The notes: generated from the sequence alone by a model not told the origin. A DNA stretch of 64,000 bases from Saccharopolyspora galaxeae (GCF_016526145.1 NZ_JADDUE010000001.1:1-64000); one strand, 5' to 3'; positions 1-7,962 are shown, numbered from the stretch's first letter. Numbers and translations: made by a program.

Positions 1-311
1 TCGACCGCGTGGACGAGGCGCTGGGCACCGCGCCGCAGAAGATCGCCACCGGCTGCCCGTTCTGCCGCGTCATGCTCACCGACGGGCTGACCTCCCGGCA
101 GAACGAGCAGGCCGCCTCCGAGGACGTCGAAGTCCTCGACGTGGCGCAACTGCTGCTGTCCAGCGTCAAGCGCGGCACCGACGGCGCCTCGGCGCCGGTC
201 ACCGAGACCGACCCGGGCGCCGAGGCCGAGGCCAACGGCAAGGCCGACGTCGCCACCGACGCCGAACCCACCGGCACTCCGCTGCCGAAGGAGGACAAGG
301 CCGACAGCTGA
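1..311 (+). CDS. (Fe-S)-binding reductase, C-terminal fragment
   Basis: The window opens inside this gene; about 102 C-terminal codons remain, ending with TGA at 309-311. The visible part contains GCPFCRVML followed by T-DGLTSRQ, which resembles the last cysteine-rich (CCG) segment of the actinobacterial iron-sulfur reductases of the GlpC/heterodisulfide-reductase type (family knowledge). Those proteins are membrane-associated and shuttle electrons through Fe-S clusters; the electron partner cannot be told from this fragment. After the CCG segment comes a tail of about 60 residues rich in Ala, Glu, Asp and Thr with no recognisable fold, typical of a disordered extension. A strong terminator follows 14 bases after the stop. 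Confidence 0.75.
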   Translation, partial: DRVDEALGTAPQKIATGCPFCRVMLTDGLTSRQNEQAASEDVEVLDVAQLLLSSVKRGTDGASAPVTETDPGAEAEANGKADVATDAEPTGTPLPKEDKADS

Positions 312-324
312 CCGCAACAGCGAG

Positions 325-354
325 AAGGGCAGGCCCGAGTGGCCTGCCCTTTTT
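325..354 (+). terminator. rho-independent terminator
   Basis: Perfect 11-bp stem (AAGGGCAGGCC at 325-335, its complement at 341-351), 5-base loop, then a run of five T. It closes the iron-sulfur reductase gene. Confidence 0.9.
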
Positions 355-357
355 GCG

Positions 358-702
358 TTCGGCGGCACTGGCACAGCGATCGATCACTTCGCGGTGCTAC
401 GCGCCCCTGCCGAGGGGCAAGTGTGGGTTCCGGCAGAGAAGGCGTTGCTGGTCGGTGAATGCGTGTCACCGTCGAGCCGCAAGCGGGACCGCATCGACAA
501 GCCTGCCCGCTGCGCCGAGGCGGGCATCGAATACTTCATGCGGGTCGAGGTCTCCTACGCGCGGCAACACGCCGAGGTCGTGCTGCTGCGGCTGGACGAA
601 GCCGGCTACCGGGTGCACGCGAAGGCGTTGGCCGGGTCGCGGTTCGAGACGGAGGTTCCGTTCCCGCTGGCGTTCGATCCTGCCGAGCTGCTGGAGGACT
701 GA
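358..702 (+). pseudogene. Uma2-family (DUF820) endonuclease remnant, 5' truncated
   Basis: The frame ending at the TGA at 700-702 reads IDHFAVLRAP, then GECVSPSS-RKRDRIDKP and AGIEYF-RVEV. This matches the C-terminal half of Uma2 proteins (PD-(D/E)XK nuclease fold), where a conserved Asp, then a VE-x-VSP segment and an RD...K helix occur in this order. Complete members have about 185-200 residues; only about 110 are present. The homology runs back upstream of the GTG at 394 and stops just after the preceding terminator, and no start codon with a ribosome-binding site precedes it. I therefore call it a decayed remnant; a short protein from the GTG at 394 (102 residues) cannot be excluded. Confidence 0.6.
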
Positions 703-728
703 CCTCCCGCCAGGGCCGGACCGCGGCA

Positions 729-771
729 GAAAAAGAACGGTCCAGCCGGGAAGTCGTCCCGGCTGGACCGT
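729..771 (-). terminator. rho-independent terminator of the sugar porter gene
   Basis: Read on the minus strand, a perfect 15-bp stem (arms 737-751 and 757-771, 5-base loop) is followed by TCTTTTT. It lies 21 bases after the stop of the porter gene. Confidence 0.9.
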
Positions 772-792
772 CCGCGAGTCGATCAGCTGCTG

Positions 793-2199
793 TCAGCTGC
801 CCATCTCTTCCAGGGACCGGCCGTTGGTCTCCTTGAGGTACCGCAGCACGAAGACCAACGAGATCAGCGCGAACGCCGCGTACATGAAGTAGGTCGCGGG
901 CAGGTTCCAGTCGCGCAGGCTCGGGAAGCTGACCGTGACCAGCCAGTTCGCGATCCAGTTGGTCATGGTGCCCACGGCCAGCGCAGCGGCGCGGATGCGC
1001 GGCGGGAACATCTCGCCGAGCAGCACCCACATCACCACGCCCCACGAGGAGGCGAAGAACAGCACGAACGCGCTCGCCGTGATCAGCGCGACGACACCCC
1101 ACTCCGGCGGGAGCTTCGCGTCCTCACCGACCACCTCGGCGAAGCTGAACGCCCAGCCGGTCACCGCCAGCGAGACGGCCATGCCGATGGAACCGATGAC
1201 CAGCAGCGGCTTGCGGCCGATCTTGTCGACCAGCGCGATCGCGACGAACGTGCCGAGGATGTTCACGATCGAGGTGAACAGGCTCAGCAGCAGCGAGCTG
1301 CTCTCGTCGATGCCGACGGACTGCCACAGCGACGAGGAGTAGTAGAAGATCACGTTGATGCCGACGAACTGCTGCAGCGCGGCGATGGCCATGCCGACCC
1401 AGACGATCGGCAGCACGCCGAACCGGCCGCGCAGGTCGGAGAGCTTCGGCTTGCGCTCGCCGAGCGCGTCGCGGATCTCGGAGATCTTGCCGTCCGGGTC
1501 GCCGGGCTCGATCTTGGCCAGCACCGCGCGGGCTTCGTCGGTCTTGCCCGCGGCGACCAGGTAGCGCGGCGATTCCGGAATCCGCGACGCGACGATCAGG
1601 TAGATCAGCGCCGGGACCGCGGCGACCGCGAGCATCCACTGCCACGCCTGCCACGGGCCGAGCTCGTTGGAGGCGCTGCCGCCCGCCGCAGCGGCCAGCC
1701 CGTAGTTGACCAGCTGGGACAGCGCGATCCCGAGCACGATGGCGAGCTGCTGCAACGAGGTCAGCCTGCCCCGGTACTCGGCGGGCGCGACCTCGGCGAT
1801 GTAGCCGGGGGCGATCACCGAGGCGATGCCGATCGCGATGCCGCCGATGATGCGCCAGATCGCCAGGTCCCAGATGGCGAACGGGACGGCGGAACCGAGC
1901 GCGCTGATGATGAACAGCACCGCCGCGAGCTGCATCACCCGGATGCGCCCGATCCGGTCGGCGAGCCCACCGGCGATCGCGGCGCCGACGGCCGACCCGA
2001 GCAGCGCCGAGGAGACGACCAGCCCGGTCAGCGCGGACCCCACGCGGAAGTGGGCCTGGATGGCATCGACGCCACCGTTGATCACGGAGGTGTCGTAGCC
2101 GAAGAGGAAACCACCGAGCGCCGCCGCGCTCGCGATCATCAACACGTGCCCCAAGTGCCCCGAAGGGGCCTCGGAGGCGCGCGACTGCGAAACCGACAT
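793..2199 (-). CDS. MFS sugar porter (SP family)
   Basis: Predicted 468-residue, 12-helix proton-coupled monosaccharide transporter of the plasma membrane. Family signatures are visible in order: GGFLFGYDTSVI in helix 1, GGLADRIGR in the loop after helix 2, PESPRYLV after helix 6, a central cytoplasmic loop, VDKIGRKPLL after helix 8 and LKETNGRSLEE at the C-terminus, the PETKG-type motif. I start it at the ATG at 2199 because AGGAG lies about 8 bases upstream; an upstream GTG at 2241 would add 14 unlikely residues. It is a single-gene transcript with its own terminator. A perfect 16-bp palindrome about 110 bases upstream is a candidate operator. The substrate cannot be deduced; glucose, xylose, arabinose or galactose are typical. 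Confidence 0.9.
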   Translation of the reverse strand: MSVSQSRASEAPSGHLGHVLMIASAAALGGFLFGYDTSVINGGVDAIQAHFRVGSALTGLVVSSALLGSAVGAAIAGGLADRIGRIRVMQLAAVLFIISALGSAVPFAIWDLAIWRIIGGIAIGIASVIAPGYIAEVAPAEYRGRLTSLQQLAIVLGIALSQLVNYGLAAAAGGSASNELGPWQAWQWMLAVAAVPALIYLIVASRIPESPRYLVAAGKTDEARAVLAKIEPGDPDGKISEIRDALGERKPKLSDLRGRFGVLPIVWVGMAIAALQQFVGINVIFYYSSSLWQSVGIDESSSLLLSLFTSIVNILGTFVAIALVDKIGRKPLLVIGSIGMAVSLAVTGWAFSFAEVVGEDAKLPPEWGVVALITASAFVLFFASSWGVVMWVLLGEMFPPRIRAAALAVGTMTNWIANWLVTVSFPSLRDWNLPATYFMYAAFALISLVFVLRYLKETNGRSLEEMGS

Positions 2200-2308
2200 C
2201 GAAGTTCTCCTGTGCCCGCTCGCCGGTATGCCACCTTGCATCCCTGGGGAGAGCGCCGGGCTTCGGGGACTTTAGAGTCTGAACCTCAGCTTTACTTCCA
2301 CGATTCAG

Positions 2309-2324
2309 CGTGACGATCGTCACG
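2309..2324. promoter_or_regulatory. 16-bp perfect palindrome, candidate operator
   Basis: CGTGACGATCGTCACG reads the same on both strands. It lies between the 3' end of dcd and the start of the sugar porter, 110 bases upstream of the porter ATG, a likely position for a repressor site on that promoter. No regulator gene is adjacent. Confidence 0.45.
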
Positions 2325-2376
2325 ATCCGCTCTGGATCGTTCAGGCAGGAGTTGTGCGGACACGCCTCGTGTGCAT

Positions 2377-2961
2377 TCAGCCGCGGCGAGTGTCCACGCG
2401 GTGGAAGCTCATGTACGCGCGCGAGGGAGTCGGCCCGCGCTGCCCCTGGTAGCGGGAACCGGCGCGCTTCGTGCCGTACGGGTGCTCGGCCGGACTGGAC
2501 AACCGGAACAGGCACAGCTGCCCGATCTTCATGCCCGGCCACAACGTGATCGGCAGATTGGCCACATTGGACAGTTCGAGCGTGATGTGCCCGAAGAACC
2601 CGGGATCGATGAACCCGGCCGTGGAATGCGTGAGCAGCCCGAGCCGGCCCAGCGAGGATTTGCCCTCCAACCGGCCCGCCAGGTCCTCCGGCAGCCGCAC
2701 CGCCTCGTAGGTCGACCCGAGCACGAACTCGCCGGGGTGCAGCACGAACGGATCGTCGTCGGGCACCTCCACCGGCGAAGTCAGCTCGTCCTGCTGCTGC
2801 GCCGGGTCGATGTGGGTGTACTTCGAGTTGTCGAAGACCCGGAAGAACCGGTCCAGTCGCACGTCGATGCTCGACGGCTGGATCATCGCCGACTCGAACG
2901 GGTCGAGCCGCAGCCGACCCTCGTCGAGTTCTTTACGCAGGTCCCGGTCGCTCAGTAGCAC
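2377..2961 (-). CDS. dcd: dCTP deaminase (probably bifunctional, dUMP-forming)
   Basis: Cytosolic enzyme of pyrimidine deoxynucleotide synthesis that deaminates dCTP; the actinobacterial type also removes pyrophosphate to give dUMP for thymidylate synthase. The 194-residue product has the usual length. Seen: [10 protein letters not shown] start, [35 protein letters not shown], the [11 protein letters not shown] active-site segment with its Glu downstream in HITLELSN, and the C-terminal GQRGPTPSR. The start is the GTG at 2961, because the family begins at this LLSDRDL motif; upstream in-frame codons to 3039 give a non-conserved extension. No strong Shine-Dalgarno is visible. It is divergent from tRNA-Gly, an arrangement I recall from other actinobacteria. 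Confidence 0.95.
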   Translation of the reverse strand: MLLSDRDLRKELDEGRLRLDPFESAMIQPSSIDVRLDRFFRVFDNSKYTHIDPAQQQDELTSPVEVPDDDPFVLHPGEFVLGSTYEAVRLPEDLAGRLEGKSSLGRLGLLTHSTAGFIDPGFFGHITLELSNVANLPITLWPGMKIGQLCLFRLSSPAEHPYGTKRAGSRYQGQRGPTPSRAYMSFHRVDTRRG

Positions 2962-3053
2962 GCGGTGCAGCGTATCCGGAGGGGGTGGAACGATCTTCGA
3001 CGGCCGCCGTGCTAGGCTGATGAACACCGCAGACGGCAATACGGCTGTGGAAT

Positions 3054-3124
3054 GCGGATGTAGTTCAATGGTAGAACATCAGCTTCCCAAGCTGAGAATG
3101 CGGGTTCGATTCCCGTCATCCGCT
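3054..3124 (+). tRNA. tRNA-Gly (anticodon CCC)
   Basis: The 71-base gene folds as a complete cloverleaf: acceptor GCGGATG/CATCCGC, discriminator T, D arm with AATGGTAGA, anticodon stem CAGC/GCTG around loop TTCCCAA, and a T arm GGGTTCGATTCCC. The anticodon is CCC, reading GGG. CC but not CCA follows in the genome. A possible -10 box TAGGCT lies at 3013-3018, about 36 bases upstream. A hairpin terminator follows directly. Confidence 0.97.
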
Positions 3125-3129
3125 CCGAA

Positions 3130-3177
3130 CACGAAGGCCCAGGTCAGAAGCGTCGAGCGCTTCGCCTGGGCCTTTTT
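3130..3177 (+). terminator. terminator of tRNA-Gly, copy 1 of a 43-bp palindromic element
   Basis: An outer 10-bp stem AAGGCCCAGG (3134-3143) pairs with 3165-3174 around an inner stem GAAGCG/CGCTTC (3147-3163), followed by TTTTT. The 43 bases 3130-3172 recur at 3907-3949 with only two differences, so this structure is both a terminator and a copy of a repeated element. Confidence 0.85.
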
Positions 3178-3221
3178 GCAAGCTCCCGGGGATGCTGCAA
3201 TGCCGAGGGAATGATCAGTCC

Positions 3222-3773
3222 CTATCGGCTCGGGACGAGCATTTCGACCACGTCGAGGATCTGCTGCCAAGGCAGGTCCTCGTCCGGCGCACTACGCGGC
3301 TCGTGCAGCGGCAAGTAACCCATGAGCAGGTGCACACCGGCGCTGCGCAAGGCCTCGATGTGCGAGTTCCACGCGGGTTGGCGCGCATGGGCGGCGTTGA
3401 TCCTCGGGAACACGGCGACCGGCACGTCCTGGCCGCCGATCGCTTCGCAGACGGTGGTGAGCGCCTGGTTGTCGGACAGGCCCAGCGCGAGCTTGGCGAC
3501 CGTGTTGGACGAAGCCGGGCAGACCAAGTAGCAGTCGATCGGCGGGTGCGGCCTGGCCTCGGACGGCATTCGCGGTTGCACTCGGCACGGCAACCCGGTG
3601 ACGCGCTCGATCCGATCCCGCTCACCCGTGGAGTCCAGCCAGGTTCCGGCGGTCGGTGTCAGCGTGACCGCGACCCGCCAACCGCGCTCCATCGCAGGCT
3701 CGACCAGCGACGAGCGGAGCGTCTCCAGACCGCCGGCCGCCGAGCCGATCAAGCCCAGCGTGCGAGTGCCCAT
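3222..3773 (-). CDS. flavoprotein (HFCD / phosphopantothenoylcysteine decarboxylase-like)
   Basis: 183-residue cytosolic protein of the homo-oligomeric flavin-containing Cys decarboxylase fold. Seen: a Rossmann-like start TLGLIGSAAGG, the strand VAVTLTPTAG, the flavin-binding segment DCYLVCPASSNTVAKLALG, and a proline-containing loop VAVFPRINAAH. Members oxidatively decarboxylate cysteinyl thiols or are UbiX-like flavin prenyltransferases; the substrate of this branch is unknown. The start ATG at 3773 has AGGG seven bases upstream; the in-frame ATG at 3788 has GGAG only two bases away. It is a single gene bracketed by two copies of the 43-bp palindromic element. It lies too far from any coaA- or dfp-like gene to argue for coenzyme A synthesis. 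Confidence 0.75.
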   Translation of the reverse strand: MGTRTLGLIGSAAGGLETLRSSLVEPAMERGWRVAVTLTPTAGTWLDSTGERDRIERVTGLPCRVQPRMPSEARPHPPIDCYLVCPASSNTVAKLALGLSDNQALTTVCEAIGGQDVPVAVFPRINAAHARQPAWNSHIEALRSAGVHLLMGYLPLHEPRSAPDEDLPWQQILDVVEMLVPSR

Positions 3774-3906
3774 CGAACCGCCCTGCATCGCTCCGCCAAC
3801 CCCAGCAGCGGGAAGACCTGCCGCTGCTCACCGGCGAGCGACGATACATCGCCCGGACCGTGTGCCGGACCACCGCCGAGTGCGCGGAGCCGCTTCGGGC
3901 GCACGG

Positions 3907-3949
3907 CACGAAGGCCCAGGCCGGAAGCGTCGAGCGCTTCGCCTGGGCC
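3907..3949. repeat. 43-bp palindromic element, copy 2
   Basis: Differs from 3130-3172 at only two positions, both within the unpaired part before the inner hairpin. The nested stems are intact but the T-run of copy 1 is absent here. It lies 17 bases beyond the stop of the S1 protease gene and so may act as a hairpin at the 3' end of that transcript. Confidence 0.8.
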
Positions 3950-3965
3950 ATCGTCGCGTCGAGAC

Positions 3966-4769
3966 CTACGCCGCCGTTTGCTGGTCGATCCAGTCGCGGT
4001 GGGTGGTCACGTCGGTGTAGACGCCGGTGCCGGTGCCGCACTTGGGGTCGTTGTCGCCGTCGCGGCTGGTCGCGCCGATCAGTTCCCACTCGCCCGGCTT
4101 GCCCTTCAGCTGCGGGCCGCCGGAGTCGCCGTTGCAGGCTTGGGTGCCTTCGGTCTGGCCGTCGATGCAGAGTTCGCGCTCGGCGTTGATCTCGTCGCAG
4201 CGCTCGGCGGGGACCAGGTCCATGCCCACTTCCTGCAGCCGCAGCGGCGGTTCCGGGCACTGCTGGCGGTCATCGCAGGTCGCTCCCCAGCCGATGATGC
4301 GGGTCGGAGTTCCGGCGGGACCGGCTTCCGGGGCGATCCGGATCGGTTCCTGCGGGACCGGCTTGTCGAGCTTGAGCAGCGCGACGTCGAAGCCCTTCTC
4401 GAAGTGCTGCGGGTCGAACTCGGGGTGCGGGATCGCCTCGCTGACGCCCGCCACGGTGCCGCCGGTCGTGCGGTCGGCGCTGCCGATGCGGACCTGCATC
4501 TCGCCGGGTTCCTTGCCCAGCACGCAGTGTCCGGCGGTGACCACCCAGTCCTTCTTGATCAAAGAACCGCCGCAGGAGTGTTCGCCGGTGGGGCCTTGCA
4601 GCGACACCATGAACGGATATTCCTCGGTGGAGTCGTGCCCGCCGACGACGAAGGGCTGCACCTGCGCGGCGGCGGACGGCACCAGTGCCGCCGTCAACGC
4701 GCACGCCGCCAATGCCGAGCCCAGCGCTAAGCGCGCTTTGGAGGTTCGCTTCCGGCCGCTGTTGGTCAT
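3966..4769 (-). CDS. secreted S1 (chymotrypsin-fold) serine protease
   Basis: 267-residue exported endopeptidase. A signal peptide (basic residues 1-13, hydrophobic 14-30, AAA cut near residue 35) is followed by a five-residue propeptide and VVGG, the mature N-terminus of this family. The catalytic triad is His81 (TAGHC), Asp128 (DVALLKL) and Ser216 (GDSGGP). Cysteines near 66/82, 165/171, 191/201 and 212/238 could form disulfides. The residue six before Ser216, which sets the S1 pocket, is Gln210 rather than the Asp of trypsin, so Arg/Lys specificity should not be assumed. The gene is monocistronic. The start ATG at 4769 precedes a normal signal peptide. It resembles streptomycete secreted trypsin-like proteases in length and domain order. 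Confidence 0.93.
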   Translation of the reverse strand: MTNSGRKRTSKARLALGSALAACALTAALVPSAAAQVQPFVVGGHDSTEEYPFMVSLQGPTGEHSCGGSLIKKDWVVTAGHCVLGKEPGEMQVRIGSADRTTGGTVAGVSEAIPHPEFDPQHFEKGFDVALLKLDKPVPQEPIRIAPEAGPAGTPTRIIGWGATCDDRQQCPEPPLRLQEVGMDLVPAERCDEINAERELCIDGQTEGTQACNGDSGGPQLKGKPGEWELIGATSRDGDNDPKCGTGTGVYTDVTTHRDWIDQQTAA

Positions 4770-4917
4770 GTTCTCCGCTCCCGATGATCGCGATGATCTC
4801 CTGCGGCACGGACGTTAGGACCTCGGCGCGAACCACCGGATCAGCCGAAAAGCCGAGCGAACCGTACTTTCGGCCACAAACCGCCGCGCCGTGGCGCGGC
4901 CTGGAGTCGACGACCGG

Positions 4918-5379
4918 TCAGCGCGAAGCCGGGTTCGGATGATCGTTCTCGCGGTCCGGGTCCCGCCGCCGGAAGACGAAGGTTCGCTGGGCGACGAAGT
5001 TGAACGCGGTCGCGATCGCCTGCGAAACGGCCCAGGCGAGGGTGATCTGCCACGACGAGTCGGGCAGCAGCTGGCGCGCCAGCGCGTTGGTCACCCCGAC
5101 CAGGACGAACGTGATCGCGAGGACGGTCGTCAAGGCGGCCTTCTCGCGGAAATCGCGCCGCGCGGTGAAAGTCCAGCGCCGGTTCACCAGGTAGACGGCG
5201 GTGCTGCCGATGGTGAAGCTGAGCACGCGGGCCAGGTTCGGCCACACCCCGGCCGCGAGGATCAGCTGCAGGCTGCCGAAGTCGACGACCGCTCCGCCGA
5301 TGCCGACCAGGCCGAAGCGCAACGCCTGGGAGAAGAAGCCGATCCGCTCCGCCTCCCGCGGCGGGCTTGCTGAAGTCAA
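4918..5379 (-). CDS. GtrA-family membrane protein
   Basis: 153-residue integral membrane protein with four predicted helices. The first carries FGLVGIGGAVVDFGSL and the second ends in YLVNRRWTF, with FNFVAQRTFVFRR after the fourth; this helix-NRxWTF / FxxxxxxTFxF pattern defines GtrA. Members help flip or position lipid-linked sugars (bactoprenol-glucose, or decaprenyl-phospho-arabinose in mycobacterial Rv3789) for cell-envelope glycans. The start is a TTG at 5379 with GGGGGA a few bases upstream; no in-frame ATG fits better. The gene stands alone here, without the glycosyltransferase partner often found beside it, so the glycan cannot be named. Confidence 0.85.
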   Translation of the reverse strand: MTSASPPREAERIGFFSQALRFGLVGIGGAVVDFGSLQLILAAGVWPNLARVLSFTIGSTAVYLVNRRWTFTARRDFREKAALTTVLAITFVLVGVTNALARQLLPDSSWQITLAWAVSQAIATAFNFVAQRTFVFRRRDPDRENDHPNPASR

Positions 5380-5510
5380 CTTTCCCCCAGTGCCGAGTTC
5401 TCGCGCCGGAGAGTATCAACGCGGAACCGGAATCGACCGGCTCGCGTGCAACACCGATCAGCCTCGAACGTCCAGTCGCCGGGCGGCGGCACCGCCCGGC
5501 GAACTCGGCG

Positions 5511-6242
5511 TCAATCCGCGGTGCCCTGGGCGGTCCAGCCACCGTCGATGGGGATCACGGTTCCGGTGATGTAGGACGACAGCGGACTGCCGAGGAAGTG
5601 CGCCAGCTCGGCGACCTCTTCGGGTTTCCCGAAGCGCCGCAACGGAACCCGGTCCAGGAAGTCCTGTTCGCGGATCACTCCGCGGCGGATGAACTCGGCG
5701 GACATCTCGGTGCGGATCGGGCCGGGCGCGATCGCGTTGACCCGCACGTCGCCGGCCGCCCACTCGGTCGCGAGTCCTTTGACCAACCCGGCGACGCCTG
5801 CTTTGGCGGCGCCGTAAGCAGTGCGGCCGGGGAAACCGACCTGGCCATTGATGGACGAGAGCACCACGATCGACCCGCCGCCGGACATCCGGGCCGCGGC
5901 TTGCCGCGCCCCGACGAAGAAGCCGGTGAGGTGCACATCGAGCATCTTGTGCCACTGCTCCAGCGGGTAGTCCATGCTCGCGCCCGCGCGGGCGTGACCG
6001 GCGTTGGCCACGAACGCCCGCAGACCACCGGCCGCGGCGCGCTCGCAGACCTCGCCCACCGCCGCTTCGTCGGTGATGTCCGCGCAGCAGGCCACGTGCG
6101 TGCCCGGCCAGCCATCGACCCGTTCCCGCAGGGCGTCGCCGTCCAGGTCGACGCCGAAGACCTCGTAGCCTTCGCGGGCGAAGCGCTTCCCGATGGCGGC
6201 GCCGAGTCCGCGAGCCGCACCGGTGACGACGACGGCGCCCAT
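5511..6242 (-). CDS. SDR-family NAD(P)-dependent oxidoreductase
   Basis: 243-residue classical short-chain dehydrogenase. Nucleotide-binding TGAARGLG at 7-14, NAG at 80-82, catalytic Ser130, Tyr143 and Lys147 in YGAAK, then PG-PIRTEM and the C-terminal IPIDGGW. These enzymes interconvert hydroxyl and carbonyl groups. Its ATG overlaps the TGA of the SnoaL-like gene by one base (TGATG), so the two are translationally coupled, behind an aromatic-acid-type porter. The probable role is a dehydrogenation in catabolism of an imported acid or cyclic compound (inference). An acidic residue (Asp32) after the second beta strand suggests NAD rather than NADP. Confidence 0.88.
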   Translation of the reverse strand: MGAVVVTGAARGLGAAIGKRFAREGYEVFGVDLDGDALRERVDGWPGTHVACCADITDEAAVGEVCERAAAGGLRAFVANAGHARAGASMDYPLEQWHKMLDVHLTGFFVGARQAAARMSGGGSIVVLSSINGQVGFPGRTAYGAAKAGVAGLVKGLATEWAAGDVRVNAIAPGPIRTEMSAEFIRRGVIREQDFLDRVPLRRFGKPEEVAELAHFLGSPLSSYITGTVIPIDGGWTAQGTAD

Positions 6243-6649
6243 CAGCGGAGCACGTCGGCGCGGAAGATCCGCTGGATCCGGATCCCCTTGCGGGACAACC
6301 ACCAGCGCCCGTCGATGCGCCGGAACCTGTCGGCGTACTCGCCGAAGACGATGGTGCCCTGCCCGTCCTTGTCCATCGGCGCCTGGAAGTAGGACCCGAC
6401 CTCGGCGGAGTCGCCGTCCACCCGCACGTCCACGTTGACGATCAGATGTTTCGACCACACCTCGGGGTCGCCGAGGAGTTGGTGGTAGACGCGCAGGAAC
6501 GCCTCCTTGCCGCGGTGCACACCGTCCTCGCGTTCGATCTCCACGTCGTCGGTGACCAGCTGCGCGAGCTTGTCGAAGTCGCGCGTGTCGCACGCGCGGG
6601 CATAGGCGTTGAGCACGTCCTGGATCTGCTGCTGCGCGGAGTCGGTCAT
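6242..6649 (-). CDS. SnoaL-like / NTF2-fold protein
   Basis: 135-residue protein with the cone-shaped NTF2 fold: an N-terminal helix pair (IQDVLNAYARACDTRDFDKLAQLV), then VEIE-x-EDG, a helix containing HRGKEAFL, and beta strands ending DRFRRIDGRWWLSRKGIRI. Members include polyketide cyclases, hydroxylating dehydratases such as scytalone dehydratase, and dioxygenase beta subunits. No dioxygenase alpha subunit is nearby, so a small-molecule isomerase or dehydratase is more likely. GAGAGG lies six bases before the ATG. Its stop overlaps the next start. It is the middle gene of the porter-SnoaL-SDR operon. Confidence 0.8.
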   Translation of the reverse strand: MTDSAQQQIQDVLNAYARACDTRDFDKLAQLVTDDVEIEREDGVHRGKEAFLRVYHQLLGDPEVWSKHLIVNVDVRVDGDSAEVGSYFQAPMDKDGQGTIVFGEYADRFRRIDGRWWLSRKGIRIQRIFRADVLR

Positions 6650-6660
6650 GTTCGCCTCTC

Positions 6661-7962
6661 TCATACGGTTGACACAGCGTTGTGCGGTGCGGGCACGGAC
6701 GAACGGGTGCGCGGAAGCAGCAGCACGAACACCGCGCCGAGCGCCACCGGGAGCAAGAACACGTAGAAGTTCCACTGCGCGGGCACCTGCGCGGCCGCGA
6801 TCCAGCCGCCGAGCAGCGGGCCGAGGATGCCGCCGAACCGGGCCACGGTCATGATCGTGCCCAGCGCCGATGCGCGTACCTGCGCGGGGAACCACGTCGC
6901 GATGAAACCGTTGAGGATCACCGCGGTGCCGTTGGCGCCGACGCCGGCCAGCGCGACCGCCACGTACAGCACCGCGGTCGGCGGGTTCAGGCTCAGCACC
7001 ACCAACGCGGCGACGCCGATCAGAAAGCCGGTGAACGCCACCCGCCGCGGCCCGATCCGATCCGCCGTCCAGGACATCACCGCTGCCCCGGCGATCGCGC
7101 CGACGCTCATCGCGGTGAGGAACTGCAACGCGGACCCGAGCGGATAGCCTGCCGAGCGCATGATCTGCGGCAGCCAGGTCCCGAGGCCGTAGATGAACAG
7201 CTGCCCGATCAGGCAGGTCGCGGCGAAAACCGCGACGACGCGCCGGAAAGGCGGCTTGAGCAGCGTGCCGATTCCGGCATCGTCGGCTGCGGAGACCGGT
7301 TCGGGCACGGTTTTGCCGTACCGCGCGGCCACTTCCCGCGCCTCGGCGAGCCTGCCCTTGGCCACCAGGAAGTCGATCGACTCCGGCAGCACGCGCCAGG
7401 CGATCGGCACGATCAGCACCAGCGGCAGCACGCCGAACGCGAACATCGGCCGGAACCCGTGGCTTTCCAGCACCGCGATTCCCAGCAGCGAAGCCACGAT
7501 CGAGCCCGCGGAGAACCCGGAACTCATGACGGCGCTGAAGAAGTTCCGCCGGTTCGGCGGCGCGAACTCCACGGTCAGCGCGATCGCGGTCGGCAGGATC
7601 CCGCCGAGTCCGATCCCGGACAGCAGCCGGAACAGCGCGAACACCCAGCTGCTCGGGGCCAGCGCGCAGCCCAGCATGCACAGCGAGAACCAGGTGGCGC
7701 AGGCCAGGAAGAGCCTCCTGCGGCCCAGCAGGTCGGTGGCGAACCCGGACAGCAGCGTGCCCAGCAGCATCCCGATCATCGCGTAGCCGGCGATCACGCC
7801 GAGCTGCGCGGCGTCCAGCGACCACGGTTCGTAGGCCAGCAGGCTCGGGATGGTGGTGCCGAAGACGATCAGGTCGTAGCCGTCGAAGACGACGGTGACC
7901 AGGCAGATGACCGCGACCAGCGTGCCGCGGTGGTTCGGCCGGGATTCCGGGGTTCTCGCCAC
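6661..7962 (-). CDS. MFS transporter, aromatic acid:H+ symporter type
   Basis: 433-residue, 12-helix proton symporter. The helix-1 motif DGYDLIVFGTTIPSLL, whose Asp is needed for transport in PcaK/BenK, the FATDLLGRRRLFL loop, and TADRIGPRR after helix 8 are typical of the AAHS family. Substrates of relatives are 4-hydroxybenzoate, benzoate, vanillate and similar acids. The GTG start at 7962 has GGAGGG at normal distance. It is the first gene of a three-gene operon with SnoaL-like and SDR genes. It is divergent from an FAD-linked oxidase, which suggests a shared substrate. No ring-cleavage genes are present in the window, so the catabolic route is unknown. Confidence 0.88.
   Translation of the reverse strand: MARTPESRPNHRGTLVAVICLVTVVFDGYDLIVFGTTIPSLLAYEPWSLDAAQLGVIAGYAMIGMLLGTLLSGFATDLLGRRRLFLACATWFSLCMLGCALAPSSWVFALFRLLSGIGLGGILPTAIALTVEFAPPNRRNFFSAVMSSGFSAGSIVASLLGIAVLESHGFRPMFAFGVLPLVLIVPIAWRVLPESIDFLVAKGRLAEAREVAARYGKTVPEPVSAADDAGIGTLLKPPFRRVVAVFAATCLIGQLFIYGLGTWLPQIMRSAGYPLGSALQFLTAMSVGAIAGAAVMSWTADRIGPRRVAFTGFLIGVAALVVLSLNPPTAVLYVAVALAGVGANGTAVILNGFIATWFPAQVRASALGTIMTVARFGGILGPLLGGWIAAAQVPAQWNFYVFLLPVALGAVFVLLLPRTRSSVPAPHNAVSTV

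Noticed and set aside
3192-4730. A 512-codon plus-strand frame opposite the flavoprotein and protease genes
   Set aside because: It runs through the 43-bp palindromic element and two well-supported minus-strand genes; no domain is visible.
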